Part shown: positions 9,565 to 20,760 of the stretch, in pieces
Layout of the letters: each line of letters opens with the position of its first letter
Numbering within the stretch: position 1 is the stretch's first letter
NCBI GenBank assembly: GCA_037355855.1
Contig: CM074767.1
Span: 1,116,001-1,180,000, forward strand
Source: Pseudo-nitzschia pungens
Lineage: Eukaryota > Bacillariophyta > Bacillariophyceae > Bacillariales > Bacillariaceae
Direction: 5' to 3'
Length of the DNA: 64,000 bases
The notes under the pieces: generated by a model
Database searches by the model: none
What the model was told of the DNA's origin: nothing
What the model saw: the letters and a program-made list of their open reading frames with translations, nothing else
Translations under genes and position numbers: made by a program

Positions 9565-12081
9565 TCAGATTCGGTTTCCGCGTCGCACCTCATCTTTCAA
9601 TTCGTGGAACCGCGCCTTGAGCGTGCTGTACACCTCGGCGGTGGATCCAACGCTGTCCCCGAACGGGGTGGTCCAATTTCGGAAAAAGTCCAGGTTGAGC
9701 ACGGGCTCGACGAAAATGCTGTTCGGCGGTTCCGTTTCTTCCCCCCGCGCTCGCCGTTCCTGTCGTTCCTGCTGGAGGTAAAAGTTTCTCAAAATGTCGT
9801 ATTCGTCGTAGCGGTCCAGAGACCGATGAAAGAGCTGCTCGTACTTCTTTTGGGGCCAGTACACGTACTTCCACTCGTCGGTGATGAGGGCAAAGGCCGC
9901 GTCGATAAAGTGCTCCTGGGCGTGTCCCGCCGCGTCCACCGGATCTCCCATGTTCCACTCGTAGAACCAATCGGTCCGCCACGGCTCCGACTCGCCGTGT
10001 GCGCCTTGCTCTTCTTCTTCTTCTTCTTTTTTGGTGCTTCTCGACAGATACAGATCGGCCACGTCCCGTCCCTGCATAAAGTCCGAGGCCTCCAGTCCCG
10101 CGGCTCCCAGGAGCGTGGGAGCCAGGTCCACGTTGAGGGTCCACTCGTTCCGGACCGTCCCGTGGTGGGAGGCATCCATGCGGGGATCGACCACCACCAG
10201 CGGAACCTTGATGGCCTCCTCGAAGGGGTACCATTTTTCCGCGAGTCCGTGCTCCCCGACCAGGTTTCCGTTGTCGGTCGTAAAGACCAGCAGCGTATTG
10301 TCGTAGACACCCTGCTCCTTGAGCTCGTCGATGATGGCACCGATCGCCCAGTCGACCTCGGTGGCCATGGCGTACACATCCCGGATGGTGGATTGCCACA
10401 GGTGGGGCTCGAAGCGGTCTTTCCACCGGAGGCGTCCGGCGTTGTCCTTGTGGAAGAAATACGGCAGGTCGTTCCAGTGTTCCTCCGTGGCGGAGGGTGG
10501 AGGGTGCAACACGGTATAGTTTTCGTGTTTTGGATCGTCCGGATACAGGACGAACCGGCTCGCGTTCTGGGGCTGATAGGGCGGCATTCTGTCGTCCCTT
10601 GCGTGGGTGGCAAAGAAGGATACCTTGAGGGCAAAGGGCTTGTCCCTCGGCCGCTGCTTCAAAAAGTCGATCGAGTGGCGCCGGTTGAGTTCCGTGACGT
10701 GCTCCAGTTTCTTGTCGTTGGGGGGAGAGTACCAATCGAGCCAGTGGTCCCCGTAATAAAGCTTGGAGTGTTCGTCAAATGCCGCGTCCATCTTGTCTGG
10801 GGGTTGTGGGGCGTGCCACTTTCCGACCATGCCCGTGTGGTAGCCCCCGTCGCGGCGGAGGCGGGGAAAGAGGGTTTCGTCCCAGTCGTTCGTCTGGAAC
10901 ATGTTCTGGGAGCCCGTGTCGGACTGGAGGTGCCGGGAGTAGTAGGTCCCGGTCATGAGGGTGGCCCTGCTCATCCAGCAAACGCTGGTGGTGACGCAAT
11001 TGTTGACAAAGAGTATTCCCTGGTCGGCCAGTTTGTCAATGTTGGGTGTTTTGACGTTGGGATTGAGTTTCCCCAGGACGCTCATGGACCAATCGTCGGC
11101 GTAAAACAACACAATGTTGAGGCGATCATCGCCAGCGCTTTGTTTACTGTTTTTGTTGGTTTGTTCCCTCTGGCGATTGTCTGTTTCGTCAGTGCTGCTC
11201 CGTTCCCCGTTTCGCTTTTCCTTTGATGTGTTGTCATGGTCGCCGCTGTTGTGGTTTTCTGTTTCATCGTTGCTGCCACCTTCCGTGTCTCGTCTTTCCT
11301 CTGGAGAAGGCGTTGCCGGCTCAGGTTCTACATCGTTTTGATTGTTGCTATTGTTGTTGTTGTTGTCGTCGTCCTCACGTTGATTCTTTTCTGTTTCGTC
11401 GTTGCTGCCGCGTTCCGCGTTTCGTTTTTCCTCTGGCGAAGGCGTTGCCGGCTCTTGGACTTGTGGCTGTTGCTGCAACTCGTCTCCCGAAGCATCGGTC
11501 CGGGGCAAAGCATTTCCACCGTTTCGGTTGACAATGTGGATCGACCCGCGGATTGCCTCGTCGGATATTTCCGGCTCCGAATCGCTGGTTGCCGTTTCGA
11601 TCACGGCTCCTGCCGGGGTTCGAAGCTTCCGATCCTCGGTGGTTTGCTCGTTGCGCGTTTTCTGCCAGGTACGGCGATGGCTTTTGCCGTTGGAGTAGCG
11701 GTGGAGGGCGCTCCCGTGTCGAATCCCCCGATTTTCCTCGCCGCTGTCCGCAAAGGAGGACAACCTCGCGTAGACGGTGTGTTCTTCCCGTGCCAGGTCC
11801 AGGTCAGAGACCAAGAGCCGGTTGCTGTAGAGCAATCCCACCGAGACCAAGAGCGCAATAGCTAGAACGATGGATCGCTCCATCCACGTCCCGAGGCCAC
11901 AGCGGCGGTGCTTGTGTTTGTGCTGTTGGTTGCAGCAGGGAGAACAAATGCAGCTGGCAATGTTGCTTCGGCCGGGGCTGCGCCTGGACTTGCTGGGGCT
12001 GGTCGACGGGGCTTTGACTGAAGCAGCAGCGGCGATCGATGCGTCCTCTTCCGCTGGTGCAAAATAGGTGGATCCTGTCAT
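9565..12081 (-). CDS. Sulfatase family protein, type II membrane-anchored (arylsulfatase-like)
   Basis: The open frame reaches 12135 only through a TTG, so I place the start at the first ATG, 12081, giving 838 residues. Residues 69-90 form one hydrophobic segment (SIVLAIALLVSVGLLYSN) after a Cys/His/Arg-rich tail, which fits a type II anchor in the Golgi or at the cell surface. Residues 210-302 are an acidic linker with three imperfect copies of an EPATPSPEEKR...GSNDETE unit. The sulfatase domain starts near residue 320: metal-binding D329-D330 (LFYADDW), the formylglycine site C368-W-M-S-R372, D603-N604 and GEHGLAEKW. Family knowledge predicts hydrolysis of sulfate esters, here possibly on extracellular glycans. 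The nucleophile motif has Met where C-x-P-S-R has Pro. Substrate class is not determinable. Confidence 0.9.
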   Translation of the reverse strand: MTGSTYFAPAEEDASIAAAASVKAPSTSPSKSRRSPGRSNIASCICSPCCNQQHKHKHRRCGLGTWMERSIVLAIALLVSVGLLYSNRLLVSDLDLAREEHTVYARLSSFADSGEENRGIRHGSALHRYSNGKSHRRTWQKTRNEQTTEDRKLRTPAGAVIETATSDSEPEISDEAIRGSIHIVNRNGGNALPRTDASGDELQQQPQVQEPATPSPEEKRNAERGSNDETEKNQREDDDNNNNNSNNQNDVEPEPATPSPEERRDTEGGSNDETENHNSGDHDNTSKEKRNGERSSTDETDNRQREQTNKNSKQSAGDDRLNIVLFYADDWSMSVLGKLNPNVKTPNIDKLADQGILFVNNCVTTSVCWMSRATLMTGTYYSRHLQSDTGSQNMFQTNDWDETLFPRLRRDGGYHTGMVGKWHAPQPPDKMDAAFDEHSKLYYGDHWLDWYSPPNDKKLEHVTELNRRHSIDFLKQRPRDKPFALKVSFFATHARDDRMPPYQPQNASRFVLYPDDPKHENYTVLHPPPSATEEHWNDLPYFFHKDNAGRLRWKDRFEPHLWQSTIRDVYAMATEVDWAIGAIIDELKEQGVYDNTLLVFTTDNGNLVGEHGLAEKWYPFEEAIKVPLVVVDPRMDASHHGTVRNEWTLNVDLAPTLLGAAGLEASDFMQGRDVADLYLSRSTKKEEEEEEQGAHGESEPWRTDWFYEWNMGDPVDAAGHAQEHFIDAAFALITDEWKYVYWPQKKYEQLFHRSLDRYDEYDILRNFYLQQERQERRARGEETEPPNSIFVEPVLNLDFFRNWTTPFGDSVGSTAEVYSTLKARFHELKDEVRRGNRI

Positions 12082-14391
12082 GGTGCTTCGGCGGTACGGG
12101 TAGTTTTGGTATCGGCAGCCCTCTCGGTTGGGCAATTAGTTAGTTCGTTGTGCTCACTTTGCGTCCTACGCTATTGGTAAGAACGAAGGCGGATTCCGAC
12201 GCTTTTCGTCCCACAGGTAGGTTGCGTTTTGGGTATGGGGCAAGCGATCTTATCGATTCAGTGTTGATGATGCGAAGACGAGGACCTTGTCTGCCGGCTT
12301 TGGATGGAAGTTCCAGTTCCAGGTAGGGGTAACCTGAGGACTTGTACAAACTCGTACGGTTTTTATTTTTTATCTATTCTAGCTATCTCGAAGCGGAGGA
12401 CAAGAATGCGCTTCGGACAAAAAAAAACACATGGTACCGTACCTTAGCACGTGTACGAAACATGCCCGAAGCGCGAACCACGAAGTAAGTTAACCGGTTT
12501 GTATCATCGTTATTTTTTAGATGTACTTCTACGTAGTAAAAGTCGTGAGTTGCAGAATAAAGTATTTTCCGAAAAACCTCATGTGCGCCAGTCCGGCTAC
12601 CGTACCGGTACATCTATCGTAAGACCAAAGACCAAGCACTTTGCCATACCGGTACCCGTCGAAAACTAAAATGGATCACGTTTACCATAATGGATCACGT
12701 CGAGTGACAGCATCTTTGCTTTTTGGAATATCTCCTTGCATACACCACCTCTGTTCAAACTAAAGACATCGTCTGTTAGCTAACACTCTACTCTACAATG
12801 CTCTATATTCACTTTTAAACAACTTTGCTTATTCTTCCCTTAGTAAGCTCTCGAATACAGAAATTGGGCCGAAAATTATGTGTTTTCGAGTGACAGCATC
12901 GAGACGGCATAGTTTTTCGGCTTGCGCGCATAGGACACGCTAATTAACCAATCATGTTACTTGGATTTGAATATTGTCTGTCTTTCATCACGTCATCCGG
13001 CCTAAAATTTTATTCGAAACACAATTTTGTCGATCTTCCTTTCGGTTGAAGTCAGTTCAGTTTCTCTTAGTGACGTATTCCCTTTTTTTTTTTACTCCTT
13101 CCGTTACTCAAATTGACGGAAACCATCTACAATGTAATCAGTCATATTCCAGAGAATGAAACCTGGTGTCACTAGTAATCATGAGTTACCGTTACAACGA
13201 CAGATATAACAAATCTAAGGAAAACCACTCTCTTTCAGATGATGTTGTACAAAATACATCTTCGAAAAGGCCGGGTGGATGTCCTGATTCTGGTAAGGTT
13301 ACAGCAATCGAAAAGTCATCAAACACTTCTACAAAATTAAAGGATAATAACAAGAGCAGTCATGTAAATGTCAAATTGGTTGGTGTCGCCATTTAAAAAA
13401 AAAAAATTGAATAACCCCCGGTTTTCGTTGCGCGCCACTATTTGTTTTTGACATTATCAATCACCAAAAGAAATCGGTTTCATTGATTTTTTGATGATTC
13501 TTCCCAAAACAAAGAAAGCACGTGAGTAAGGTTAACCGTACGAGTAACCTTAGTGCTTCGTATCTTCTGAAAGCCCCATTCGACTACCGTACCTGTACGG
13601 GTACAAGTAAGGTTAAGGTTAGGCGTATTGCCTCGCGCATCTTTCGGATACCACAGCCGGTATTCGGTCTTCAACCTGCTTCGCAAAGATGATCGAAAGA
13701 TCGATGGGATTCGATCATCCTTTTTTGATTGATTGATTGATTTTGATGACAATCATCGAATGTTGATCCGGTGACGATTCCACAGACTCTGTCGACAAAG
13801 CACAACGCAACTATGTGTGTTGGTAGGTGCAACACGATCTATCATTGCTTTGCACAGCGGCTTTTGCCGTGCCTATCGATTCCCAGGATTCGGGTTTCCC
13901 GAAAGAACTGCCTTGTCATAATTGCGGACATCGTTCGATCAAAACGCACAAAGATTTTCAGTAGGTGCATTGTACGAGTATTGAAATAATATCATAATGA
14001 TATGTGTGTTTCGTGCAGTTTTAGTTGTTCCTCGTCACAGCCATTTCCTCAAAGCTCACTAGTTTTTCGTTGCTGTACTTTCAGTTCACCTTTGGATAGA
14101 AAGTTTTTTTTTTCTTGCCGTTGCCTTCGCAGCTGCTTTTGCATATCGAGAGCGTTATACACCATCGAAATTCAGCCGGTGTGGAGCTTAGCTATCCAGA
14201 GGCATTCTACTCCGGGACTCCGTGCGGTACCCTCGCAACACAACCACAACAAATGCGTTTCGTTCCATCCAGAATAGAACTTCCCCGCGATTCCAAGCCC
14301 GACTCGACTTTCAATTGTTGGACCACGGGAATGTTTCCCGCTCAGCCTAGCAATCGACGGCAGTTTCCGGCAACGAGACTCACCAAGTGAT
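12082..14391. other. Intergenic region, palindromic GTAC-type motifs; no convincing gene
   Basis: The stretch is AT-rich and carries many short self-complementary motifs such as GGTACCGTACC (12432), TACCGGTA (about 12600 and 12645) and CCGTACCTGTACGGGTAC (13578), with TAAGGTTA near 13530 and 13610. A 71-residue ATG frame at 13181-13396, Ser/Lys/Asn-rich, has no recognisable family and may be chance or a relic exon. No RNA gene was recognised. Confidence 0.5.
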
Positions 14392-17300
14392 CTAGGCGAG
14401 CTCTAGCAATTTCCGAATCGGACTGTCCGGCGGGTATAATTTCTGGGCGCACGCAAACGGCGTCATCCCGTTTCGATCCGGACGCCCAATCGCCCGCGGA
14501 TCGCGATAGACCAACCGGCGAATCGCCTCGCACGGGGCACCCGCCAGCAGCGCCCGGTGGAGCGGCAAGCGCCCGTTCGAGTCGGCGGCGGCGGTGGCAA
14601 ACGGATGCGATTTCAACAGCACACGGAGCACCCGCAATCGCGCCGCAACAAATCTTCGGCGCTCCTCGCTTCCGGGAGACGAGATGGAGCGTCCGGTTCC
14701 GCGCGCACCAAAGGAATCGCAAATCACGTGCAGCGGCAAGCTCCCCGAACCATAATCTCTCTGTTTCAATCCATCGGGATACGACGAAACCAGCAACTGG
14801 GTTAGGCCAATGGGGACGACAACATCACACGTGCTTGCGTAGATACGGCACACAAGAGCCAGAGGAAGTATCATCTGTTCCATGCAGCAAGAGGCATGCG
14901 CGGAACGAGAGTCAGGGTGTATCTGACACTTTTCCGTTGCCGAATTCGGATCGGTTTCGATGAGGGAGACGGCTTCCTCCCAACGACCTTGGTGGAGCAG
15001 GTCGCCCAGGGTAATCCTCTGCGGTGCAGGAGAAACGTGAGTCGAAGATTCGTTGACGACGGATGGCGCCATCCACGTTGAGGCACTTGTGGTACAGGTC
15101 GACACGGTGTCGATTCGGTCGGAGCAACCGTCCATTGAATGAGCATCGCACGCTTGGATCGCAAACGAATCCTCGACGCAGTTTGCGGGATTTCCCGATA
15201 CCACTGGCGTCTTCAAAGGCGCCTTTGACTCATACTCGCTTTCTTTCGCCTCGAGATATTTCATGGAATGAACTATGTTCTCATCCAATTGGTTCGCTCC
15301 GTCCCGCAGAAGGATTTTGGTGTATTCCAACGGACGCAGTCCGTGGGCGGTACTTTTTGTCCACAAACTCCGAGGTGTATGATCCAGCAATGTTTCGAGT
15401 TGGTCCTTTCGAAGCGAGTGTTCTCCACCTTGGAAATAGTCATCCGTCTTGCTCCCACCCTCTACCAGATGGGTTTCCATTAGATGGGTCAGCGTCCTAC
15501 TCACGAACCAATTAGCGGCCACCATGTGCACGGGCAACATTCCGAGAACTTCTGTTGCGCTTCCTTCAGGGTACTCCTCCAACAAAATCTTCAACACGGA
15601 GGACGAGGCTCCGTAGAGACAAGCAATGTGGATTGGTAGGACCTGACAAGATTGCAGACCACCTCCATTGCTCCATCCGCTCGACAAGTCTGTCTTCGCT
15701 TCGTGCTTGTTTCGGTCCAGTTCGGGTCGCGGAAGGCTTTGCAGAATGGCCACGGGATCAAATTGGATTTGTGGATGCGCATGCGTCCTCGGTGGTTCGG
15801 GGTTGCCCGGGGAAGTCCGCAACGGAACACTGCTCCCATCGCCAGGAGAGAGAAATCGAAATTTTCCTCTCTCCGGTTCACAATACTCATCGTTGTCTTC
15901 CATATCAACAACGGTTAACCCACCATCCAGTGTCAACTGCAAAAAGCTGTTGTGGTCCTCGTTGGTACAACATTGTTCACTACTATCACTGTCCCTGCCA
16001 TTCTGATTGCCGCTATCATAACACCGCCGATTGGCTTCCAAGAACGCTGCCAGCTTGGTAGCACCATGCTTCAAGGAAGTAGTACTTTCTGAAGTGAGCT
16101 GTTTGACATCCGATGGTTCGCCATGGCCATCGGTTCGATAGACGAGACTGGTGTTGACGGAGCTGGATCCATAGTCGTTGCCATCGTGAGGAGACTCAAC
16201 TAACGGAGGAGTCGCCGTATTGGTGGAAGCCAGTTCACCCATAGAATCCTTCGTTGATAACAGTTCCTTGTACCCACCACTGGAATCTAATGAATGACGT
16301 TGGAGCCGTTCTTTTTGAGACGCGCTCACGGTCGAAGGAGGCGTGAGTAGTACGGCAGGATCAAAGTCCAATACTACCACGGACGAAGCACTCGCATCAC
16401 GCGTTCGACGACGATGGCAGTGCGCTACAAAATCCTTGGTCTTGATGTTGTTCTTACAGTTTCCGTCACTTCCATCTCGTCTATTCCGAGCAAGGTGATC
16501 TTCCATTTGCTGCAAAAACCGAGCGACCTTGGCTTCAGTTCCGGCATGATTCTTGTCGACGGTCGTAGTGTCGCTATCATCTTCTCCTACGTATCCGCCA
16601 TAGCTGCCGCTGCCACAGCTTCTACTCTCACTGCTGCTATCGTAATGATTCAGTACGAGTGATTCGAATTCGTTGGTGATGACCAAAGCTTTCGATCGAC
16701 GATACACATATGGAGGTAATCGCCACCGCCGATTGTAGCCATTCGAGTAATTGCGACGACGACTACCATTACCACGAATGGATCCATTGTGGATGAACCA
16801 GTGTTTGCGCAGACCGTGGAGCGTTTGACGGATAGTCTTGGCGACCGTGGTATTCGTACTGGCGGTTTCTTTCGCTGTTCCGGCGAGTGTGATGGAGATG
16901 GCAGCTAGTGACTTGTTGCAGGTTGGATGATTGTCGTCAGGACACCATAGAACCAGTGATGATGTCGATTTCGATTTATGTCGTGGCTGACAGCCATGCA
17001 ACGAAGCTTCGTGATGACGAGAGTTACGGAGTTTTGAAGCTGGTTGGACCCTGGCAGGCTCCGACGACGATATTGCGAGTAATGCTTGGATCACTTCCGG
17101 CGGGGGGCAGAAGGTGCACGCCGCGTGAATTGGTAGCAGTCTCAAACGAAATACGTCCGCGCATTTGAGCTCGTCGCTGCGTGTAGTTTGTGTCTTCGCC
17201 TTCAACGGCACCGGGAGTTCCACCATGCAGGGCTGTCGGATCTCGTCGGGAACCAATCGCGCGCGCATCAAAACTTCTTGCCAATCTTGCGCCAGAATGA

Positions 17301-17526
17301 ACCGCATCAACAACGACGAAGACGGATCATTTTGGTTATTGCGCTTCCTCGTCCGGAATCGTCGTTGCCGGCGTCGAAAAAACGGAAGGTGATTCTTTTT
17401 CGTACCGAATGCTTCAATGGTTGATATATGAGTATTGCGCACCACTCCGAATATGTCATCGACTGTATTATTAGTGTCGCATCCGCGGGCGCTCGCAGTA
17501 GAGGACGTAGGGGGTGCATTTCCCAT
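14392..17526 (-). CDS. Large ankyrin-repeat-type protein (LPIHxA repeats)
   Basis: This is one 1044-residue frame from the ATG at 17526-17524. Degenerate ankyrin units are spread along the chain: LPIHAACTFCPP near residue 130, LPIHIACLYGASSSVLKILL and LPVHMVAANW near 640-690, LPLHVICDSF near 930, and a C-terminal pair from residue 987 (LPLHRALLAGAPCEAIRRLV, then GMTPFACAQKL) that runs to the stop. Between them are long Ser/Asn/Asp-rich linkers. This architecture, with ankyrin-like units separated by disordered stretches and a C-terminal repeat block, is common in diatom genomes. A protein-interaction role is inferred from the fold only. The gene at 44768-46480 belongs to the same broad type. 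Confidence 0.85.
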   Translation of the reverse strand: MGNAPPTSSTASARGCDTNNTVDDIFGVVRNTHISTIEAFGTKKNHLPFFRRRQRRFRTRKRNNQNDPSSSLLMRFILAQDWQEVLMRARLVPDEIRQPCMVELPVPLKAKTQTTRSDELKCADVFRLRLLPIHAACTFCPPPEVIQALLAISSSEPARVQPASKLRNSRHHEASLHGCQPRHKSKSTSSLVLWCPDDNHPTCNKSLAAISITLAGTAKETASTNTTVAKTIRQTLHGLRKHWFIHNGSIRGNGSRRRNYSNGYNRRWRLPPYVYRRSKALVITNEFESLVLNHYDSSSESRSCGSGSYGGYVGEDDSDTTTVDKNHAGTEAKVARFLQQMEDHLARNRRDGSDGNCKNNIKTKDFVAHCHRRRTRDASASSVVVLDFDPAVLLTPPSTVSASQKERLQRHSLDSSGGYKELLSTKDSMGELASTNTATPPLVESPHDGNDYGSSSVNTSLVYRTDGHGEPSDVKQLTSESTTSLKHGATKLAAFLEANRRCYDSGNQNGRDSDSSEQCCTNEDHNSFLQLTLDGGLTVVDMEDNDEYCEPERGKFRFLSPGDGSSVPLRTSPGNPEPPRTHAHPQIQFDPVAILQSLPRPELDRNKHEAKTDLSSGWSNGGGLQSCQVLPIHIACLYGASSSVLKILLEEYPEGSATEVLGMLPVHMVAANWFVSRTLTHLMETHLVEGGSKTDDYFQGGEHSLRKDQLETLLDHTPRSLWTKSTAHGLRPLEYTKILLRDGANQLDENIVHSMKYLEAKESEYESKAPLKTPVVSGNPANCVEDSFAIQACDAHSMDGCSDRIDTVSTCTTSASTWMAPSVVNESSTHVSPAPQRITLGDLLHQGRWEEAVSLIETDPNSATEKCQIHPDSRSAHASCCMEQMILPLALVCRIYASTCDVVVPIGLTQLLVSSYPDGLKQRDYGSGSLPLHVICDSFGARGTGRSISSPGSEERRRFVAARLRVLRVLLKSHPFATAAADSNGRLPLHRALLAGAPCEAIRRLVYRDPRAIGRPDRNGMTPFACAQKLYPPDSPIRKLLELA

Positions 17527-18936
17527 TGAAATGAACCAAAAAGAGCAGAGAGTGTCCTCGACGAGTTAGGAAAAAGTGGTCCGTGCTACGAAACCAACCC
17601 CAGCGATATTGATATTGATGCTAACTGTCCGATCGTTGACTTCTCTTGTTTGTGGGAAGAGCAATGGATACAGCCATAGCCGTGTGAAGGGAGGAAACAG
17701 AATCTCTGCGCAAGCTTTCGGTTCAGCTCTGCCACAAACAGCTCTTGCGTCAACTCCTTGCTGTAGGAGTTGCCATGAAATGGAGACTTATGCTAGTGCC
17801 TTTCAAATTCCGTTTGGTTGAAAGACGGGGGCTATTCACGGCGATCGGTGGGTTCTCTCCATCGACGTGAGCAGTCTACTAGTGCGTAACCTCACTTCGG
17901 TTCTCCGATGATTTTTAATTTGGCTCACATTGTTGTTTCTGGTTCCCTCCAGCTTGATATCAAATAATGCTTACTCCGTCATAAATCCTCAACTCCTATC
18001 TTCCACCACGCAGCTTGGAATTGATTCTCGATGGGACGGGACGGGACTACTTGTACGGTAATTACTCTTACTCTTCGTCACAAGGAATTGCGACTTATCC
18101 ACAGCGCGAAAAAAAACAATGTTTGATCCCATTATTTTACTTCGGTGCTGTTTCCTCAGACGAAGGATCTATTGGTTCTCGGATTAGGTCGTACCGTAGA
18201 CCTTCTTTGCAGTCCAACTATCGCTCTTTAATAAGGTTACCTTCACCTGTCCTTCGTCACATCTTCCCTCATCAATACTACCTACTTAAGCAAAACTCAA
18301 GTGTCATTCAACTTAGATTTAATCTGTTGTCTAACAAACATGTCGAACAAAATGGTAGGCGAACTGTATTGCAAACCCGTACGGTATCGTGCATCCGTCA
18401 TCGCGCGATCGCTTCACTTATGCAACGAGGTTGTTTTATTGGGATTGAATACCGTTAATAAAATACTACACATGATGATAATGGAACATTTTGATGACTG
18501 ACTCCTATGATATTGTTTCCTCCACGACCCAAGAAAACATCTCAAATCAAAAAAAAGAATAGTAAGGCTAACCTTTCTTATTCTTTATTTACAGTACAAA
18601 AAAAAACAAGAGATGATGCATACCGGTGTGAATACAACGACGAGTCACATGTGCGAAAAGATTTCGTTTTTTTTTATTTATTGAAACACCATGACTTTTA
18701 GATGATCACAAAAAAAAAAACGCAACAAAAAAACGATTGACTCCAAAGATACCGTACGTGTACCTGTGCATTATTGCATTATTGCATTCAGCATTCAGCA
18801 TTCAGCATTCCTCAATTAGGATTCAACAACATTATGTTTTGGTTCCTTTTGCATCCAAAGTATTCATTGGCTTGACTTGAACTTGCAGTGTTTGGCATAA
18901 AATCAAAAAAGGAAAGCCGAACGAAACATCCTGGCG
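17527..18936. other. Intergenic region; nothing recognised
   Basis: Short open frames only, none with a domain or codon bias that supports translation. 18774-18815 has a short tandem pattern (TTATTGCATTATTGCATTC, then CAGCATT repeated). Poly-A/poly-T runs occur near 18105, 18550, 18665 and 18710. Confidence 0.5.
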
Positions 18937-20127
18937 ATGAATGCTTCGAACAAAGGTATTGAGAAGCCATCGTTCTTCTTGTGGTGGAAGACATCTCTCT
19001 CGGAGATTCTTAGATTAAATGCGGAAGGCATCGAATGCTTACAAACACTCAAGGTCGAATCTGCCATCGAGCTTTTTCAAGATGCCATTGATAAGGACAA
19101 CCGAATGAATATCGAGCTCAAAGAAAAATTAGTCTACATTTCTTGTACCGCTGAAGCTCGCGATTGCGGAGCCACAACTACAGTCGCTTTCAATCACGGC
19201 AACAATTGTTGCGGAATGGACTACTTCGTGCGACAAGATAATCGGAACTCATCCCGAGACGAGGATATGGTCTTTTGCGAACCGATTCGCTTGCCATCGA
19301 CGACCCTCGACTTTCCCTTCATTATTTTCTGGACCAGGATGAACCAGCAGGAAAGGAATCCATCATTGGAATTGTGGTCTGGATGGATATCCACTTTCAT
19401 GAAAATGATGACTATCTGTCATACTTACAATTTGGCGTTATCGAACCATTTGCGCGGGCTAGAGCTGTTGTGCGAACAGAGAACCCAAGGATCATTTCGA
19501 TCATTGTTAGAGCAGCGGCAGCTACTACAGCATCATTTGAAATTTGCCCGTCACTTCTACCAATTCGTCTTTGATGTAAAACGGACAGTTTCCCAACGCA
19601 TTCTCAATTGGAACAACAAGAACGACAACAAAATATTTCCAGATATTATTGGTTTTATTTGGTTCGACCCTCGCATCGAACTTGCATGCTTGAACAATCT
19701 TGCAGATGTCCATTATCGAGAAATGATCGTTCGCGACATCTACTACAATGGCAGAAGTGACGACATCGACGAGGAATGTCGCAACCTCTATCGGGAGTTG
19801 CTTAGCTTCGCGAGAAACTTATGGGGCGTGGTGCAAGACTCGACGGAAGAGAGGTTCGAAGAAACACGAGTCCTGATGTTGTCATATCTGCAAATCTTTG
19901 CCAGGAACGCCCAGAAGGGATGTTTTCGTATCTGGAGGAATGCTAGTAGGTCAAGAAGATCCCACTTGGTTCCGGTTCAAACACAATCATCCTCCTCTAG
20001 TAGTACTATCACAATTGCCAATTCCGTTCTTTTTTGGGATAGTAATGACTTCGAGAACACCAATGATGGTAGTACTACTAGTAGTAGTAGTATCACAAGA
20101 AGTAGTAGTACTGCGGGTGCAGCTTGA
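18937..20127 (+). CDS. TPR-like helical protein, conserved diatom type, function unknown
   Basis: The frame runs 396 residues from an ATG (MNASNKG). Residues about 22-60 form a TPR-like helix pair (LSEILRLNAEGIECLQTL, then SAIELFQDAIDKDNR). Later helices, YNLALSNHLRGLELL, FARHFYQFVFDVK, LACLNNLADVHYREM and CRNLYRELLSFARNLW, match a pattern I associate with an unnamed family expanded in diatoms. No catalytic residues are evident. The last 50 or so residues are Ser/Thr-rich and are encoded by the TAG/TAC microsatellite that continues downstream, so the true C-terminus may have been extended or eroded by repeat growth. Confidence 0.75.
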   Translation: MNASNKGIEKPSFFLWWKTSLSEILRLNAEGIECLQTLKVESAIELFQDAIDKDNRMNIELKEKLVYISCTAEARDCGATTTVAFNHGNNCCGMDYFVRQDNRNSSRDEDMVFCEPIRLPSTTLDFPFIIFWTRMNQQERNPSLELWSGWISTFMKMMTICHTYNLALSNHLRGLELLCEQRTQGSFRSLLEQRQLLQHHLKFARHFYQFVFDVKRTVSQRILNWNNKNDNKIFPDIIGFIWFDPRIELACLNNLADVHYREMIVRDIYYNGRSDDIDEECRNLYRELLSFARNLWGVVQDSTEERFEETRVLMLSYLQIFARNAQKGCFRIWRNASRSRRSHLVPVQTQSSSSSSTITIANSVLFWDSNDFENTNDGSTTSSSSITRSSSTAGAA

Positions 20128-20480
20128 TCTTGAATAGTAGTATTACTACTACTAGTACTACTACTGGTGTGGATGATGATACTATGACCAACGATTTCTT
20201 TTCCGTCATCAGAATTTCGGTCCCATCATGATCTACCGGTAGGTTTCGCGTGACGAACCCATCAGAACATAACGAAGTATTTTACTACCGGTACTACTAA
20301 ACCTTACTACTACTACTACTCTAGTACTACTACTAGTACGTACTACTAATAGATGGTTCTGGTCCTTTTTCACCTACTAGTACTACTAGTACTACTCGTA
20401 ATGTTGACTTCTGAGCAAACACCATTTTAATACTACTAGTAGTAATCTTACTACTAGTAGTAGTAAGTTACCACTACTAA
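19995..20480. repeat. TAG/TAC trinucleotide microsatellite cluster
   Basis: Dense (TAG)n, (TAC)n and mixed ACTAGTACTACTAG runs start inside the 3' coding end of the preceding gene (about 19996) and extend to about 20480. The motif is self-complementary at the unit level (CTAGTAC/GTACTAG), so both strands look alike. Similar clusters occur at 36110-36175, 43765-43860 and 52525-52760. Confidence 0.85.
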
Positions 20481-20760
20481 GCAAGAACATCTTCCACCAA
20501 TGCAAATTTTGTTGATACCTTACTAACATCGCATCAGTGCTACTAGGACCTAGTACTAGAAATGCTAGTTGTAACAAGCAAGAAGAAGCAAGAAAAAAAA
20601 TAACACGGCAAGAAGTCACCAGCATTCCTCAATTCCTGGAGATGAGTAATTTTAATCAGTTTACTATTACAACATGATGTCGTGTACAACTTGCATTGGT
20701 ACGAACTATTACTATCAAAAATAGAAAATACCGATACTAACACAAAAACTTACCTCAACA

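Noticed and set aside
9499..11226. 575-residue plus-strand open frame
   Set aside because: It is antisense to the sulfatase, which has clear catalytic motifs; the plus frame starts from a non-ATG codon context and shows no domain.
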